Origin: Pseudorhodobacter antarcticus
GTDB taxonomy: Bacteria > Pseudomonadota > Alphaproteobacteria > Rhodobacterales > Rhodobacteraceae
Length of the DNA: 64,000 nt
Direction of reading: 5' to 3'
Assembly (NCBI GenBank): GCA_945860375.1
Contig: CAMAQR010000005.1
Location: forward strand, 71,758-135,757
Positions 28,420 through 38,527 of this stretch are shown piece by piece; positions within the stretch are counted from its first letter, which is position 1; the number at the start of each line of letters is the position of its first letter. The translations under genes were made by a program, and so were the position numbers. The notes under the pieces are model-generated. The model was not told the origin of the DNA, did not search any database, and saw nothing but the letters and a program-made list of their open reading frames with translations.

Positions 28420-28456
28420 CGGCGCAAGGCCTTGCGGTTTGGCACGGGCGCCACGG

Positions 28457-29200
28457 CTACAGACCCCGCGCCTGATCCATCAGACGGCGCATTTCTTCGA
28501 TCGCGGGGCCGAGGCCGACATAGACCGCCTCGCCGATCAGGAAATGGCCGATGTTCAGCTCTCGCACTTGCGGAATGGCCGCGATGGCGGCGACGTTGTC
28601 GTAGGTCAGGCCGTGGCCCGCGTGAACCTCAAGCCCCAAACTGTCGGCAAGGGCTGCGCCTTTGACCAAAGCGGCGCGTTCGGCGTCAGCCTCGGCCATC
28701 CGGCCTTCGGCGTGCAGTTCGGAGTAAAGCCCGGTGTGCAGTTCGACCACAGCGGCACCGATGCGGGCGGATGCCTCTATCTGGCGGGGGTCATGGCTGA
28801 TGAACATGGAAATCCGGCAGCCGGCATCGCGCAGAGGGGCGATGTAATGGGCGAGACGGTTTTCGTCGCCTGCGACATCAAGCCCACCCTCGGTGGTGCG
28901 TTCTTCGCGCTTTTCGGGCACGAGACAGACCGCATGCGGACGCAAGCGCAGCACGATTTCGGCCATTTCATCGGTCGCGGCGCATTCAAAGTTCAAGGGA
29001 ATGCCGATGCCTGCCCGCAGCGCCTCCATGTCCGCATCGCGAATATGGCGGCGGTCTTCACGCAGATGGGCGGTGATGCCGTCGGCACCTGCCGCCTCGG
29101 CCAGCAAGGCCGCCCGCAACGGATCAGGCCAGACCGAGCCACGCGCATTGCGCACAGTGGCAACGTGGTCGATGTTGATGCCCAGTCTTTGCTTTTCCAT
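28457..29200 (-). CDS. pdxJ: Pyridoxine 5'-phosphate synthase PdxJ
   Basis: PdxJ (247 residues) condenses 1-deoxy-D-xylulose 5-phosphate and 3-amino-2-oxopropyl phosphate to pyridoxine phosphate. It opens with the classical [15 protein letters not shown], then [16 protein letters not shown], and has [15 protein letters not shown] and [17 protein letters not shown] near the C-terminus. The ATG at 29200 gives the conserved start. Its pairing with acpS is a standard bacterial arrangement. Confidence 0.96.
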   Translation of the reverse strand: MEKQRLGINIDHVATVRNARGSVWPDPLRAALLAEAAGADGITAHLREDRRHIRDADMEALRAGIGIPLNFECAATDEMAEIVLRLRPHAVCLVPEKREERTTEGGLDVAGDENRLAHYIAPLRDAGCRISMFISHDPRQIEASARIGAAVVELHTGLYSELHAEGRMAEADAERAALVKGAALADSLGLEVHAGHGLTYDNVAAIAAIPQVRELNIGHFLIGEAVYVGLGPAIEEMRRLMDQARGL

Positions 29201-29210
29201 TGTCTTTTCC

Positions 29211-29909
29211 TTAGGTTGTCGGGCCGTCGCCCTCACCCTTTTCATGCTCACGGTGCGGGCGCAGGCGGGCGGCTGCATCAACCAAAGCCACCTTCAGCTT
29301 GTGCCGCCGCTCGCGGCGTTCATCAGCTTTGGCATGACGGGCCTTTTGATAGGCCTGCACCACCGGAATGGTGACATAATACGCCACCAGAGAAATCACG
29401 ATGCCAGGGATCAGCGCGCCGATGAAATAGGGCAAATAGATGTCGTGCCAGAACTGAAGCAGGCCACCCCATTGCATGCGGTCCTCGGTGAAGATGGCTT
29501 CGATGTTGCGCCACAGATCCTGGCCCGCACGGCCAAAGGCGCGGCCGATTTCGCCCGCCGAAAGCGGGGCCTCTACCCCCAACAGCCAGTGGCCAAGCGA
29601 CATCGCAAACACCGCGAAGAACGGTGTGGTGATGGGGTTGGTGTTGAACGTACCCAGCAAGGCCGCCAACACATTACCGCGCATCAGACGCGCCGCAGCC
29701 CAAGCGCCCGCGAACTGCAATCCCGGCAGCGGCAAGAACCCGATCAGCGACCCGGCAAAGATGCCACGGGCGATTCGGTGCGGCTCGTCGGGGAGACGAC
29801 TCATGCGGTGCATGACATAGCGCGTGGCCCTGCGAAATCCACCCCGAGGGTAGATCATCTCACGCAGCCACGCGAGCCAGCCCAACGGTTTGCGACGCTT
29901 GAAGACCAC
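29211..29909 (-). CDS. DUF2062 membrane protein
   Basis: This 232-residue protein is of the DUF2062 family. The start GTG is followed by a basic N-terminus, then [51 protein letters not shown] and a C-terminal TM, with a charged tail rich in arginine and histidine. The family is of unknown function; the hydrophobic helices suggest an inner-membrane protein. The gene order between rsh and pdxJ is conserved in Alphaproteobacteria. Confidence 0.88.
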   Translation of the reverse strand: MVFKRRKPLGWLAWLREMIYPRGGFRRATRYVMHRMSRLPDEPHRIARGIFAGSLIGFLPLPGLQFAGAWAAARLMRGNVLAALLGTFNTNPITTPFFAVFAMSLGHWLLGVEAPLSAGEIGRAFGRAGQDLWRNIEAIFTEDRMQWGGLLQFWHDIYLPYFIGALIPGIVISLVAYYVTIPVVQAYQKARHAKADERRERRHKLKVALVDAAARLRPHREHEKGEGDGPTT

Positions 29910-29941
29910 TTTGGCCTTGTCCTTCCTAATCCCCGATAAGG

Positions 29942-32059
29942 TCAGGGTTTTCTTGTCATATCCCGATGGCGTGACACCTGCGCGACATCGGTTTCAGCCT
30001 CGAGTGCCGTCATGACCATGTGCAGATGTTCCACGTCGCGCAAGTCCACATCGATGATAAGCCGGTAAAAATCCGGTTTACGTTCCGTGAAGCGCAAATC
30101 AGATATGTTGGCCTTCTGCTCTCCGATCAAGGTGCAGATGCGGCCCAGAACGCCGGCATCGTTGGAAATCGCCACATCAAGGCTGACGGTGTTGACCGAC
30201 GCGTGCCGGCCAGAGTGCCAATGCAGATCGACCCAGCGGTTGAGCTGTTCTTCAAACTCCTCCAGTGCCGGGCAATCGATGGCGTGGATGATGACGCCCT
30301 GACCGCGATAGGTGATGCCGACGATGCGTTCGCCCGGCACCGGTTGGCAGCAAGGCGCGCGGCGAAAGGTTTGATCGGCGGTCAGGCCCGCGACGGCACG
30401 GCTGCTGTCCACCTCGTCCCCCGCGACCATTGCCAGTTCGGGATACAGGGTTTCGACCACCTTGCGTGCGGTCAGTTCGGCAGAGCCCAGACGCGCCAGC
30501 AGGTCGGCTTCGTCCGCCAGACCCAGCATTTTGGCGGCGGTGCGCAGGGCTTTGTCGCTGGCCTTCTTGCCGACATGTTCAAAGGCGGCGCGGGCGAGTT
30601 CGTGACCAAGGCGCACGAAACGGCCGCGATCCTCTTCCCGCAAGGATCGGCGGATCGCGGCCTTGGCGCGGCCTGTGGTGACAATGTCGATCCAGGACGC
30701 CTGAGGTTTCTGGCCCTCGGCGGTGATGATTTCCACCGATTGGCCGTTCTTGAGCCGGGTCCACAACGGCACGCGGATGCCGTCAATCTTGGCCGACACG
30801 CAGGAATTGCCGATGCGGGTGTGGATGGAATAGGCGTAATCGAGCGGCGTCGCACCGCGCGGCAGTTGCACCACATCGCCCTTGGGGGTGAAGCAGAACA
30901 CCTGATCGGAATACATTTCCAGTTTGACGTTTTCCAGAAATTCGTCGTGATCGCCTTCGTCCAGACGTTCGGTCATCGACGCGATCCATTTGGCCGGATC
31001 AACCGCAAAGGGGTTCTTGGCGCGCACGCCTTCGCGGTAAGACCAATGCGCGGCGACGCCGGCCTCGGCCACTTCGTGCATCTCGCGGGTGCGGATCTGC
31101 ACCTCGACCCGCTTGCCGCCGCGGCCCGATACGGTGGTGTGGATGGACCGGTAGCCGTTGGTTTTTGGCTGGCTCAGATAGTCTTTGAACCGTCCGGGCA
31201 CCGCGCGCCAGCGTTGGTGGATAACGCCCAGAATGCGGTAACAATCGCCCACGGAATCACAGATCACACGGAAACCATAGATGTCGGACAGGCTGGAAAA
31301 CGCCAGATCCTTTTCCTGCATTTTGCGCCAGATCGAATAGGGCTTTTTGGCGCGGCCATAGACGTCGGCCTCTATCTGCACTTTGTCGAGTTCGGTGCGG
31401 ATATCGGCGGTGATCTGATGCACCACATCCCCCGATTCGCGCTGCAGGGTCAGAAACCGACGGATGATGGAATTGCGCGCTTCGGGGTTCAGCACGCGGA
31501 AAGACAGGTCTTCCAGTTCTTCGCGCATCCACTGCATGCCCATGCGGCCGGCCAGTGGTGCAAAGATTTCCATGGTTTCGCGGGCCTTTTGCGCCTGCTT
31601 TTCCGGCTTCATGGATTTGATCGTGCGCATGTTGTGCAGACGGTCGGCCAATTTGACCAGAATCACCCGCAGGTCCTTGGACATCGCCATGAACAGCTTG
31701 CGAAAGTTTTCCGCTTGCTGCGATTCGGTGGAGGACAATTGCAGGTTGGTCAGCTTGGTGACGCCATCGACCAGTTCCGCCACCTCTTCGCCAAACAGGC
31801 GGGCCACTTCGGCGTAAGTGGATTTGGTGTCCTCGATGGTGTCGTGCAAAAGGGCGGTGATGATGGTGGCATCATCGAGATGCTGCTCGGTCAGAATGGC
31901 AGCGACGGCGACGGGATGGGTGAAATACGCCTCACCCGACTTGCGCCATTGGCCCTCGTGCATGTCCAGACCGTAGCTGTACGCCTTGCGGATCAGATGG
32001 GCGTTGCAGCGGGGGTTGTAGTTGCGAACAAGGGCGATGAGGTCTTCAACGTCGATCAT
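29942..32059 (-). CDS. rsh: Bifunctional (p)ppGpp synthetase/hydrolase (RelA/SpoT homologue)
   Basis: This 705-residue Rsh has four domains in order. The HD hydrolase domain has HPVAVAAIL and LLHDTIEDT. The synthetase domain contains RFKDYLSQPKTNGYRSIHT; its RxKD motif is the form found in bifunctional enzymes. The TGS domain has FTPKGDVVQLPRGATPLDYAY, and the C-terminal ACT domain runs from about 625 to 700. It is the only long RSH in the window and likely sets (p)ppGpp levels under carbon or nitrogen limitation. The ATG at 32059 was preferred over the GTG immediately before it. It is downstream of rpoZ, the ppGpp-binding RNA polymerase subunit gene. Confidence 0.96.
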   Translation of the reverse strand: MIDVEDLIALVRNYNPRCNAHLIRKAYSYGLDMHEGQWRKSGEAYFTHPVAVAAILTEQHLDDATIITALLHDTIEDTKSTYAEVARLFGEEVAELVDGVTKLTNLQLSSTESQQAENFRKLFMAMSKDLRVILVKLADRLHNMRTIKSMKPEKQAQKARETMEIFAPLAGRMGMQWMREELEDLSFRVLNPEARNSIIRRFLTLQRESGDVVHQITADIRTELDKVQIEADVYGRAKKPYSIWRKMQEKDLAFSSLSDIYGFRVICDSVGDCYRILGVIHQRWRAVPGRFKDYLSQPKTNGYRSIHTTVSGRGGKRVEVQIRTREMHEVAEAGVAAHWSYREGVRAKNPFAVDPAKWIASMTERLDEGDHDEFLENVKLEMYSDQVFCFTPKGDVVQLPRGATPLDYAYSIHTRIGNSCVSAKIDGIRVPLWTRLKNGQSVEIITAEGQKPQASWIDIVTTGRAKAAIRRSLREEDRGRFVRLGHELARAAFEHVGKKASDKALRTAAKMLGLADEADLLARLGSAELTARKVVETLYPELAMVAGDEVDSSRAVAGLTADQTFRRAPCCQPVPGERIVGITYRGQGVIIHAIDCPALEEFEEQLNRWVDLHWHSGRHASVNTVSLDVAISNDAGVLGRICTLIGEQKANISDLRFTERKPDFYRLIIDVDLRDVEHLHMVMTALEAETDVAQVSRHRDMTRKP

Positions 32060-32101
32060 CACCGCCCCACAAGGCCCCTTTGGGGATTAAAGTTCGCGCC
32101 G

Positions 32102-32455
32102 TTACAGTTCGCCTTGGGCTTCCATCAACGCACGCAGCAGCTTTTCTTCGGACATGTCGTCCTGCATCGGACGGTCAACTTCACCCGACATCAACAAAGC
32201 CATCTGATCTTCTTCCGGCTCATCGACTTCGATCTGAGTCTGATAACCCTCGATCATCCGCTCGCGCAGGCTGTCGGCCAGTTGGGTTTCCTCAGCGATT
32301 TCGCGCAGAGCAACAACCGGGTTCTTATCATTGTCACGATCCACGGTGGTGGCAGAGCCAGCCTGGATTTCGCGGGCGCGATGAGCGGCAAGCAACACCA
32401 GTTCGAACCGGTTCGGAACCTTGTCAACGCAATCTTCAACCGTCACGCGGGCCAT
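32102..32455 (-). CDS. rpoZ: RNA polymerase omega subunit
   Basis: This 117-residue omega subunit begins [30 protein letters not shown], the signature of the family, and has an acidic extension after residue 70, as in other Alphaproteobacteria. It stabilises RNA polymerase beta'. Its position just upstream of rsh is the usual alphaproteobacterial arrangement. Confidence 0.97.
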   Translation of the reverse strand: MARVTVEDCVDKVPNRFELVLLAAHRAREIQAGSATTVDRDNDKNPVVALREIAEETQLADSLRERMIEGYQTQIEVDEPEEDQMALLMSGEVDRPMQDDMSEEKLLRALMEAQGEL

Positions 32456-32530
32456 AATGGACTCCAGTAGGGCTTGGGGGCTTTGGAAACGCCTATTTAG
32501 GCGCGATGGCGGGGCTTGACAAGCGCATAA

Positions 32531-33121
32531 TCAATCAGATGCAACGGGGTGCAGCGCGACCACCTGCGCCACCTCTGCCAGCGGCAGCGCCGCCAGCATC
32601 TGCGCGACGGTTTTTTGCAGGATGGGATGGCGCCAATCGGGGGCAACATCGGCCAGCGGCACCAGAACGAAGGCGCGGTCCTGCATGCGCGGATGTGGCA
32701 GGATCAGACGGTCCGGGGTGGCGTGGCGCTGTTGGTCTGCGGGCATATCCAGCCAATGTTGCACGATGTCCTTTTCGGGCGAAATCGAATCGCCCAATGC
32801 CAGCAAATCAAGGTCCAAGGTCCGCATGCCCCAACGCGTCGCCCGCTCTCGACCGAATTGTGCTTCAACCTGATGCAAAATCCTCAAGACATCCGCGGCC
32901 GTTTTGTCATGTGGCAGGGAAATGCTTGCGGCAGCATTTACATAGTCGGGACCGGCGCCGGGCGGAAAACACGGCGTTTGATAAAGGTTGCTCAGTCGGG
33001 TGACAGGCAGCCCTTCGGCGGCAAGCGCCGCAACGGCACCAATAACCGATTGTTCCGGCGAAAATCCACCAAAATGCAGATTTGCGCCGAACGCAACCAG
33101 AGCGTTCTTTTCTGTGATCAC
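32531..33121 (-). CDS. folK: 2-amino-4-hydroxy-6-hydroxymethyldihydropteridine diphosphokinase (FolK)
   Basis: FolK (196 residues) pyrophosphorylates the pterin precursor of folate. The start GTG leads into NALVAFGANLHFG (the usual family start is IALGSNLG). Further motifs are the substrate motif RWGMRTLDLDLLALG and LPHPRMQDRAFVLVPLADVAPDW. The last is highly conserved and places the assignment beyond doubt. An upstream in-frame start at 33214 adds a non-conserved basic leader. It is divergent from the NYN gene. Confidence 0.95.
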   Translation of the reverse strand: MITEKNALVAFGANLHFGGFSPEQSVIGAVAALAAEGLPVTRLSNLYQTPCFPPGAGPDYVNAAASISLPHDKTAADVLRILHQVEAQFGRERATRWGMRTLDLDLLALGDSISPEKDIVQHWLDMPADQQRHATPDRLILPHPRMQDRAFVLVPLADVAPDWRHPILQKTVAQMLAALPLAEVAQVVALHPVASD

Positions 33122-33286
33122 TGTAAGTGCTACTTTGTTCTTTGGGGTGTCTTGCCGATCTTTTGGGTATCTTGCCCGACAGTGTTTTTCGCTGCTACTC
33201 AATACTCCAGTCATTCGAGCTGCCTATATTAAGTGGGTCGCTTACGGAAGTTCGATTGAGGGACAGTTTTTTCGAGGGGAAGACGA

Positions 33287-33859
33287 ATGTTTTACAAAGA
33301 TGATCGGCTCGCGCTGTTCATCGATGGATCGAACCTTTACGCGGCCGCCAAGGCTTTGGGTTTCGACATCGACTACAAGCTTCTGCGTCAAGAGTTCATG
33401 CGTCGCGGCAAGTTGCTGCGGGCCTTCTACTATACAGCGCTGCTTGAGAATGACGATTATTCGCCCATCCGCCCGCTGGTCGACTGGCTGCACTACAATG
33501 GCTTCACCATGGTCACCAAACCGGCCAAGGAATACACAGACAGCCAGGGCCGCCGCAAGGTCAAGGGCAACATGGACATCGAGTTGGCAGTCGATGCGAT
33601 GGAACTTGCGCCGCACGTTGATCATGTTGTGATCTTCTCGGGCGACGGCGATTTCAGACCCTTGGTCGAAAGCCTGCAACGGCAGGGCGTGCGGGTTTCG
33701 GTGGTGTCCACCATCCGCAGTCAACCGCCGATGATCGCCGACGAATTGCGCCGCCAGTGCGACAACTTTATCGAGTTGGACGAATTGCGTGACGTGCTTG
33801 GACGTCCACCGCGCGAACCGCGTCTGGAACGTGAGGAATTGTCGGTCGAGGTCAAGTGA
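33287..33859 (+). CDS. NYN-domain protein (LabA-like putative RNase)
   Basis: This 190-residue protein has an N-terminal NYN/PIN-like nuclease fold. The acidic residues are Asp13 in LFIDGSN, Asp in GNMDIELAVDAM and the pair in FSGDGDFRPLV, arranged as in metal-dependent NYN endoribonucleases. The C-terminal 40 residues after DELRDVLGRP are charged and disordered-looking. The target RNA is unknown. It overlaps the next gene by four bases (GTGA). Confidence 0.9.
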   Translation: MFYKDDRLALFIDGSNLYAAAKALGFDIDYKLLRQEFMRRGKLLRAFYYTALLENDDYSPIRPLVDWLHYNGFTMVTKPAKEYTDSQGRRKVKGNMDIELAVDAMELAPHVDHVVIFSGDGDFRPLVESLQRQGVRVSVVSTIRSQPPMIADELRRQCDNFIELDELRDVLGRPPREPRLEREELSVEVK

Positions 33860-34473
33860 CTTCGGCTGAAACCGCGCAAAAGCCGGGGCTGGAAACCGCC
33901 CCGGCTTTCGCATTTGCGCCTGCCCGCGATTTCGACGGTGGCTTGCTGGAACGGCATGAGTTCACTCTGACCCGTGCCGATGCTCTTGCCTATCTGCGAT
34001 TGCGCCGCAAATGGTCAGGGCGCGCACAATGGGCGCTTGGTGGGTGGTTCGTCGCAGGGGGGGCAGTCTTTGGCCTGTTGCCGGACGGCGTTGGTGGAAC
34101 GCAGGGCTCTTGGCAGAACTGGGGCGTGTTTCTGGCCGTGCTGGCGGTGCAATTTGCGCTGTTGCTGATCGCAATCCAGATCTGGCGGCAGTGGCGGGCA
34201 GCGCGGATGGTGCCGGTGCCGCGACTGGCGGCATATGAGGAATGGATCGACTGCATCGCGGGGTCCGAGATTGACAGCGAAGAGACGGCCTATCTGTCGC
34301 CGGAACTCGTCGGGCAGGTGCTGGACACGCCGACGCATATCTTCGTGCTTAGCCACAACGCCCCCATCGTGATCCCCAAACGCGCCTTTGCCAGCAAGGA
34401 CAAGGCGCAACGGGTGGTGGAGCGGCTGCACGAATTGGCGGCCGGGCCATTTTACTTTGAGCCGCAAGACTAG
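33856..34473 (+). CDS. YcxB-like membrane protein
   Basis: This 205-residue protein has two hydrophobic helices (about 58-77 and 88-110) after a basic N-terminus. The C-terminal domain (about 120-200) has the pattern FVLSHNAPIVIPKRAFASKDKAQRVVERL, which resembles the YcxB-like fold (PF14317), a PH-like domain of unknown role. The start is a GTG overlapping the NYN stop. The pair may be a functional unit, but nothing in the sequence proves it. Confidence 0.6.
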   Translation: MTSAETAQKPGLETAPAFAFAPARDFDGGLLERHEFTLTRADALAYLRLRRKWSGRAQWALGGWFVAGGAVFGLLPDGVGGTQGSWQNWGVFLAVLAVQFALLLIAIQIWRQWRAARMVPVPRLAAYEEWIDCIAGSEIDSEETAYLSPELVGQVLDTPTHIFVLSHNAPIVIPKRAFASKDKAQRVVERLHELAAGPFYFEPQD

Positions 34474-34500
34474 ACGGCTGCGCATCGGCGGCTTAGGTCT

Positions 34501-35466
34501 GTGTCAAACGCGAGAACCCAGATGCCCCAACTGACCCTGTACCTTGCCGCCCCGCGCGGATTTTGCGCCGGAGTGGACCGCGCCATCAAGATCGTCGAGC
34601 TGGCGATCGAGAAATGGGGTGCGCCCGTTTATGTGCGCCACGAGATCGTACATAACAAATTCGTCGTCGATGCCCTGCGCGCCAAAGGGGCGGTGTTTGT
34701 CGAGGAGTTGGACGACTGCCCGCAAGACCGCCCAGTGATTTTCTCGGCGCATGGGGTGCCGAAATCGGTGCCAGCGGCGGCCGCTGCCCGGCAGATGATT
34801 GCGGTGGATGCCACCTGCCCACTGGTGACAAAGGTGCACAATGAGGCGCAGCGCCATTTCGAGGCGGGCTTGCAGATGGTGATGATCGGTCACGCGGGCC
34901 ACCCCGAAACCATTGGCACCATGGGGCAATTGCCGCAAGGTGAGGTGCTGCTGGTGGAAACCGCCGCCGATGTTGCAGGGCTGGTGGTGCGGGATGCGGG
35001 GCGGTTGGCCTATATCACCCAGACCACTTTGTCGGTCGATGACACCGCAGGCATTGTCGCGGCCTTGCAGGCGCGGTTCCCGGCCATTGTCGGGCCGCAT
35101 AAGGAAGACATTTGCTACGCCACCACCAACCGACAGGCGGCGGTCAAGGCGATGGCGGGCAAAATAGACGCCCTTTTGGTGATCGGCGCGCCGAATTCGT
35201 CGAACTCGATGCGGCTGGTCGAGGTCGGCAAGACGGCGGGCTGCGACTATGCCCAACTGGTGCAGCGGGCGACGGATATCGACTGGCGCGCGCTGGAGGG
35301 CATCCGGTCAGTGGGCGTCACGGCAGGGGCTTCGGCGCCAGAGGTGTTGGTCAACGAAGTGATCGACGCCTTCCGCGCAAGGTATGAGACGACGGTTGAA
35401 CTGGTCGAAACCGCGCAGGAAAACATCGAGTTCAAAGTGCCGCGCATTTTGCGAGACGCGGTATGA
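34501..35466 (+). CDS. ispH: 4-hydroxy-3-methylbut-2-enyl diphosphate reductase IspH
   Basis: IspH (321 residues) makes IPP and DMAPP in the last step of the MEP isoprenoid pathway, using a [4Fe-4S] cluster. Cysteines for the cluster are in [22 protein letters not shown] and the C-terminal third ([10 protein letters not shown]), and the substrate motif [11 protein letters not shown] is intact. The GTG start at 34501 is used; an ATG 21 bases later is a plausible alternative. Its stop overlaps the next start (four bases). Confidence 0.96.
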   Translation: MSNARTQMPQLTLYLAAPRGFCAGVDRAIKIVELAIEKWGAPVYVRHEIVHNKFVVDALRAKGAVFVEELDDCPQDRPVIFSAHGVPKSVPAAAAARQMIAVDATCPLVTKVHNEAQRHFEAGLQMVMIGHAGHPETIGTMGQLPQGEVLLVETAADVAGLVVRDAGRLAYITQTTLSVDDTAGIVAALQARFPAIVGPHKEDICYATTNRQAAVKAMAGKIDALLVIGAPNSSNSMRLVEVGKTAGCDYAQLVQRATDIDWRALEGIRSVGVTAGASAPEVLVNEVIDAFRARYETTVELVETAQENIEFKVPRILRDAV

Positions 35467-35888
35467 TCCCCAGATCGGCGCTGTGGCTGGGTCTGGCGGG
35501 ATTGATCCCGTTCGCGGGTCTTGCCTTGATCGGGTTGGCGGCTGTGCCGACCCCGGTGCGGGGCTGGGAAGACCGGATCATGCTGCATTACGGCGTGGTG
35601 ATCCTGTCTTTCATGTCCGGCGTGCTCTGGGGCTTTGCCACCAAGGCCACCGGGCGGGCAGCGGCGATGGGTTATGGGCTGTCGGTGATCCCCGCACTTT
35701 GGGCGTTTTTCACCACGATGGGACCGACACCGCAGGCGATTTCTGCGCTGATGCTGGGCTTTGTCGGGCTTTTGGGGCTGGATTGTTATTTCTGGCGACA
35801 GGGGCTTGCGCCCGCGTGGTGGATGCGGTTGCGGTTGATCCTGACCTTTGGGGTGCTGGCATCTTTGGCGATTGGGCTTTATCTGTGA
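35463..35888 (+). CDS. DUF3429 membrane protein
   Basis: This 141-residue protein has about five hydrophobic segments (6-26, 44-60, 73-85, 97-110, 120-140). The first contains [19 protein letters not shown], which matches the start of the DUF3429 family. The function is unknown. It overlaps the ispH stop by four bases and so is probably translated with it. Confidence 0.8.
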   Translation: MIPRSALWLGLAGLIPFAGLALIGLAAVPTPVRGWEDRIMLHYGVVILSFMSGVLWGFATKATGRAAAMGYGLSVIPALWAFFTTMGPTPQAISALMLGFVGLLGLDCYFWRQGLAPAWWMRLRLILTFGVLASLAIGLYL

Positions 35889-35910
35889 GCCAGATTTTTG
35901 AGGACGGAAG

Positions 35911-36402
35911 ATGAAACGGATCATTCTGGCCCTTGGCCTGATCGCGACGCCGCTTCTGGCGCAACCCCCCGTGGTCGTCGCCTCTTGGGGTGAAAACAGT
36001 GGCAGCTTGCCGCCGGAATACGCTTGGGATTACCGGGTTGCGTTTCTGAGCGACGGGACGGTTCAGGCCACCTATTGCAAGGGCTATGCCGAAGAGGCTC
36101 CGGGCTGCGCCACGGTGACGCGGAAATTCCCGCCCTCCGCGCAAAAGGCCATGGGTGATGCGATTGAATTTTATGCCGAGGCGTTGCTGAACAACCCGCC
36201 AAAATCGGTTTCCGGGGATGAGATTCCAATTGGTGGCGGCTCTGTTGCCGGTCGCGTGCTGCTGGATGACACCTATGTCGAGCTGGAGCGTTTCCCCATT
36301 CCCGCCGATGCCGAACGGGTGCAGGCGGTGCTGAAAATTCTGCAAGACAGCACCCCGACGGGTCTGGTCAAGAAGGCCAAAAACCGGGCCAAGCAACCAT
36401 GA
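35911..36402 (+). CDS. Secreted hypothetical protein
   Basis: This 163-residue protein has a clear signal peptide ([17 protein letters not shown], cut before QPP). The mature part has two cysteines about 10 residues apart ([16 protein letters not shown]), which may form a disulfide, and a lysine-rich tail ([12 protein letters not shown]). No family was recognised. It overlaps the rnhA start by four bases. Confidence 0.75.
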   Translation: MKRIILALGLIATPLLAQPPVVVASWGENSGSLPPEYAWDYRVAFLSDGTVQATYCKGYAEEAPGCATVTRKFPPSAQKAMGDAIEFYAEALLNNPPKSVSGDEIPIGGGSVAGRVLLDDTYVELERFPIPADAERVQAVLKILQDSTPTGLVKKAKNRAKQP

Positions 36403-36854
36403 TGGCTGATCTTTTTGCCTATACTGACGGGGCCTGTTCCGGCAATCCCGGCCCCGGCGGCTGGGGAGTTCTGATGATCGCGCGCGAAGACGGGCAGGTG
36501 GTGAAAGAACGCATGCTGAACGGCGGCGAGGCGCATACCACCAACAACCGCATGGAACTTCTGGCCGCGATTTCGGCGCTGGAGGCTTTGACACGGGTGT
36601 CAGAGCTGACCATCGTGACCGACAGCGCCTATGTGAAAAACGGCGTGACCGAGTGGATCCACAGCTGGAAGCGCAACGGCTGGAAGACCGCCGGCAAGGC
36701 CCCGGTGAAGAATGTCGATCTGTGGCAGCGGCTGGATCTGGCGCAGGCACGGCACAAGGTGGTCTGGCGCTGGATCAAGGGGCATGCGGGGCATGCCGAG
36801 AATGAGCGGGCGGATGAATTGGCGCGGGCGGGGATGGCACCGTTCAAAGGGTGA
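36399..36854 (+). CDS. rnhA: Ribonuclease HI
   Basis: RNase HI (151 residues) degrades the RNA strand of RNA-DNA hybrids. The catalytic acidic residues are Asp10 in [14 protein letters not shown], Glu53 in NNRMELLA and Asp75 in TDSAYV, with the last Asp in NERADELAR near the C-terminus. The basic handle [12 protein letters not shown] is present. It ends just before a repeated GC hairpin element. Confidence 0.96.
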   Translation: MMADLFAYTDGACSGNPGPGGWGVLMIAREDGQVVKERMLNGGEAHTTNNRMELLAAISALEALTRVSELTIVTDSAYVKNGVTEWIHSWKRNGWKTAGKAPVKNVDLWQRLDLAQARHKVVWRWIKGHAGHAENERADELARAGMAPFKG

Positions 36855-36868
36855 TGTGCGGCACAAGA

Positions 36869-36916
36869 GGCGGGGGCCAGCCCCCGCACCCCCGGGATAT
36901 TTTCACCAAGATGAAA
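36869..36916 (+). repeat. Intergenic repeat element (GC hairpin plus GGATATTT-type tail)
   Basis: This element consists of GCGGGGGC pairing with GCCCCCGC, then ACCCCCGGGATATTTT and CACCAAGATGAAA. A second copy with the same order lies at the right-hand end of the window. I recognise it as an intergenic repeat of Rhodobacteraceae, from memory rather than a search. Here it lies 15 bases after rnhA and probably acts as its terminator. Confidence 0.75.
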
Positions 36917-36943
36917 CGCAAATTTTAGATAAGTTTGAAGGGT

Positions 36944-37756
36944 TCAGATTTCGGTCAGGAAGGCGAAGCGATGGCGCAGGTCTTTGTGGCCGCGCCAGTT
37001 CAACACCGGCACCCATCTGTCCGACACCTCGACGCGGCTGTCGTTCACCGGGTTCACGCTGCGGATGAACATGGTTTTGCGGCGGTAAAGGCGGCAATTG
37101 TATTCGGCGGGGGTTTTGCGGTGACGGATCGAGAACAGGTTCTTGCCGCCTGTGGCCGCCACCATCGACAGGCCAAGGTTGATGTAGGGATAGCGGTGCA
37201 GATAGAGCCGATGATCGGGCATCTCGCCGTCTTCGATCAGCAGGCCATAACCGTTGGGGAAAGACACAAAACGCATGTCGTCTTCGACTTCGATCGGCGG
37301 CAGCGAGGCCAGAACCTCGCGCAATGTTGACACAAAATCCATCGCCAGCGCGTCGTCGTCGTCCAGAACAGCATGAATGCCGAGGCCGGGACCATAGCGG
37401 TCGGCCATGAACAACGTCAGGTGGCGGTGGGCAAAGCCGTAGGGGCGCGGGGCGATGGTGACGCGTTCGGCGGGCAGGAGTTCGCTGCAGATTTCAGCCA
37501 GAGTGTCCAACGCCCAATCGGGCATGGTGTCAGAACACAGCACCATGAGGTGAAAGTTCTGATCGGTTTGCGCCGCCAATGACGGCAGCGGCAGGGTTTC
37601 CAGCAGGGCCAGCCGCATTTTCAACCGGTCTTCATCGAAGAGCAGGCCGGGGTCTTTGGAGAACTCGCTTTTCCAGCCCGAATTGCCGAAATATGAAAAC
37701 CGCATCGCGATCAGCACTTCTTGGGTCGCCACAAAGCTGGGCCAGTCAGGGAACAC
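36944..37756 (-). CDS. Putative rhamnosyltransferase
   Basis: This 270-residue protein begins VLIAMRFSYFGNSGWK, followed by RLALLETLPLPSLAAQTDQNFHLMVLCSD. That pattern matches the putative rhamnosyl transferase family (PF11316), an alphaproteobacterial group with an unusual GT-A fold. The metal-binding acidic run is LDDDDAL (about 130-136). A GTG start was used because the conserved strand IAMRFSYFG lies before the first ATG. It is the last gene of a minus-strand glycan locus. Confidence 0.8.
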   Translation of the reverse strand: MFPDWPSFVATQEVLIAMRFSYFGNSGWKSEFSKDPGLLFDEDRLKMRLALLETLPLPSLAAQTDQNFHLMVLCSDTMPDWALDTLAEICSELLPAERVTIAPRPYGFAHRHLTLFMADRYGPGLGIHAVLDDDDALAMDFVSTLREVLASLPPIEVEDDMRFVSFPNGYGLLIEDGEMPDHRLYLHRYPYINLGLSMVAATGGKNLFSIRHRKTPAEYNCRLYRRKTMFIRSVNPVNDSRVEVSDRWVPVLNWRGHKDLRHRFAFLTEI

Positions 37757-37808
37757 CGGAAATCCTTACGAAGTTTGGGTCAGGCAGTAGCAACAGGCGG
37801 CAACGCGG

Positions 37809-38519
37809 TCAAATCCAATCCAGATTGACCTTGCCCGGTGGGTAGGCCTCGGCGACGACCTCGCGCAGGGCCTTGTAGCGTTCGCGCAGGTCCTTGAATT
37901 TACGTTCATGCGTTTCGGCAACAAGGCAGCGGATGTTTGCAAACAGGGCGTCGCGGTGCATGACCTCCAGAATGTCCAGTTCCGCGCCTTCGATGTCCAT
38001 TTTGACAAAGGCAATTTCGCCGCGCATGGCCACAGTTTCGCGCACCAGCCCCGGGAAATCCAGCAGCGGCACTTCGACCGCGTTTGCGGCATCAATCCGG
38101 CGGCCACCGTCCAGAATGGTGCTTTTGACCGAGGCGCCCTCGGGGTTGTCACCGAAGTTATCCGCCCGCCTCAGCCGCACGGTACCCGTGCCCACGCCCA
38201 CAGCGGCATTGACCAAAGTGACATTGGGCATGTCGCCAAACTTTTGCTGCAGGGTGCCAAAGGCAAACGGATCGGGTTCATAGGCGATCACATCAGCCCC
38301 GGTCGCGGCCAACACCGCCGTCACCACGCCCATGTTCGCGCCGAGGTCCATCACCAGATCACCGGGTTTCAACATGGCACAGATGGCGGTCATATAGCCT
38401 TCGGCCCATGATTTGCGCAGGTTGCGCTTCATGCGGCGGATCATCACTTCGGCGCGCTGTTCGGCCTCGGTCTGAGGTAGAACGTCCGCATCGGGCGTGG
38501 GCTTGTTCTTCTTGGCCAT
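37809..38519 (-). CDS. FkbM-family methyltransferase
   Basis: This 236-residue SAM-dependent methyltransferase has motif I VMDLGANMGVVTAVLA (about 74-89) and the FkbM-specific VKMDIEGAELDIL near 173-185, plus the VIAYEPDPFAFGTL loop (motif II). FkbM proteins methylate hydroxyl groups of sugars or polyketides. The start MAKKNKP (ATG 38519) is preferred over an upstream frame. It lies nine bases after the GT90-like gene and is very likely part of the same glycan locus. Confidence 0.9.
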   Translation of the reverse strand: MAKKNKPTPDADVLPQTEAEQRAEVMIRRMKRNLRKSWAEGYMTAICAMLKPGDLVMDLGANMGVVTAVLAATGADVIAYEPDPFAFGTLQQKFGDMPNVTLVNAAVGVGTGTVRLRRADNFGDNPEGASVKSTILDGGRRIDAANAVEVPLLDFPGLVRETVAMRGEIAFVKMDIEGAELDILEVMHRDALFANIRCLVAETHERKFKDLRERYKALREVVAEAYPPGKVNLDWI

Positions 38520-38527
38520 GATCTTTC

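Noticed and set aside
30020..32470. Open frame of over 800 codons on the plus strand opposite rsh
   Set aside because: It is entirely antisense to rsh and rpoZ, whose motifs are clear; its translation is low-complexity and His/Gln-rich as expected of a shadow in GC-rich DNA.
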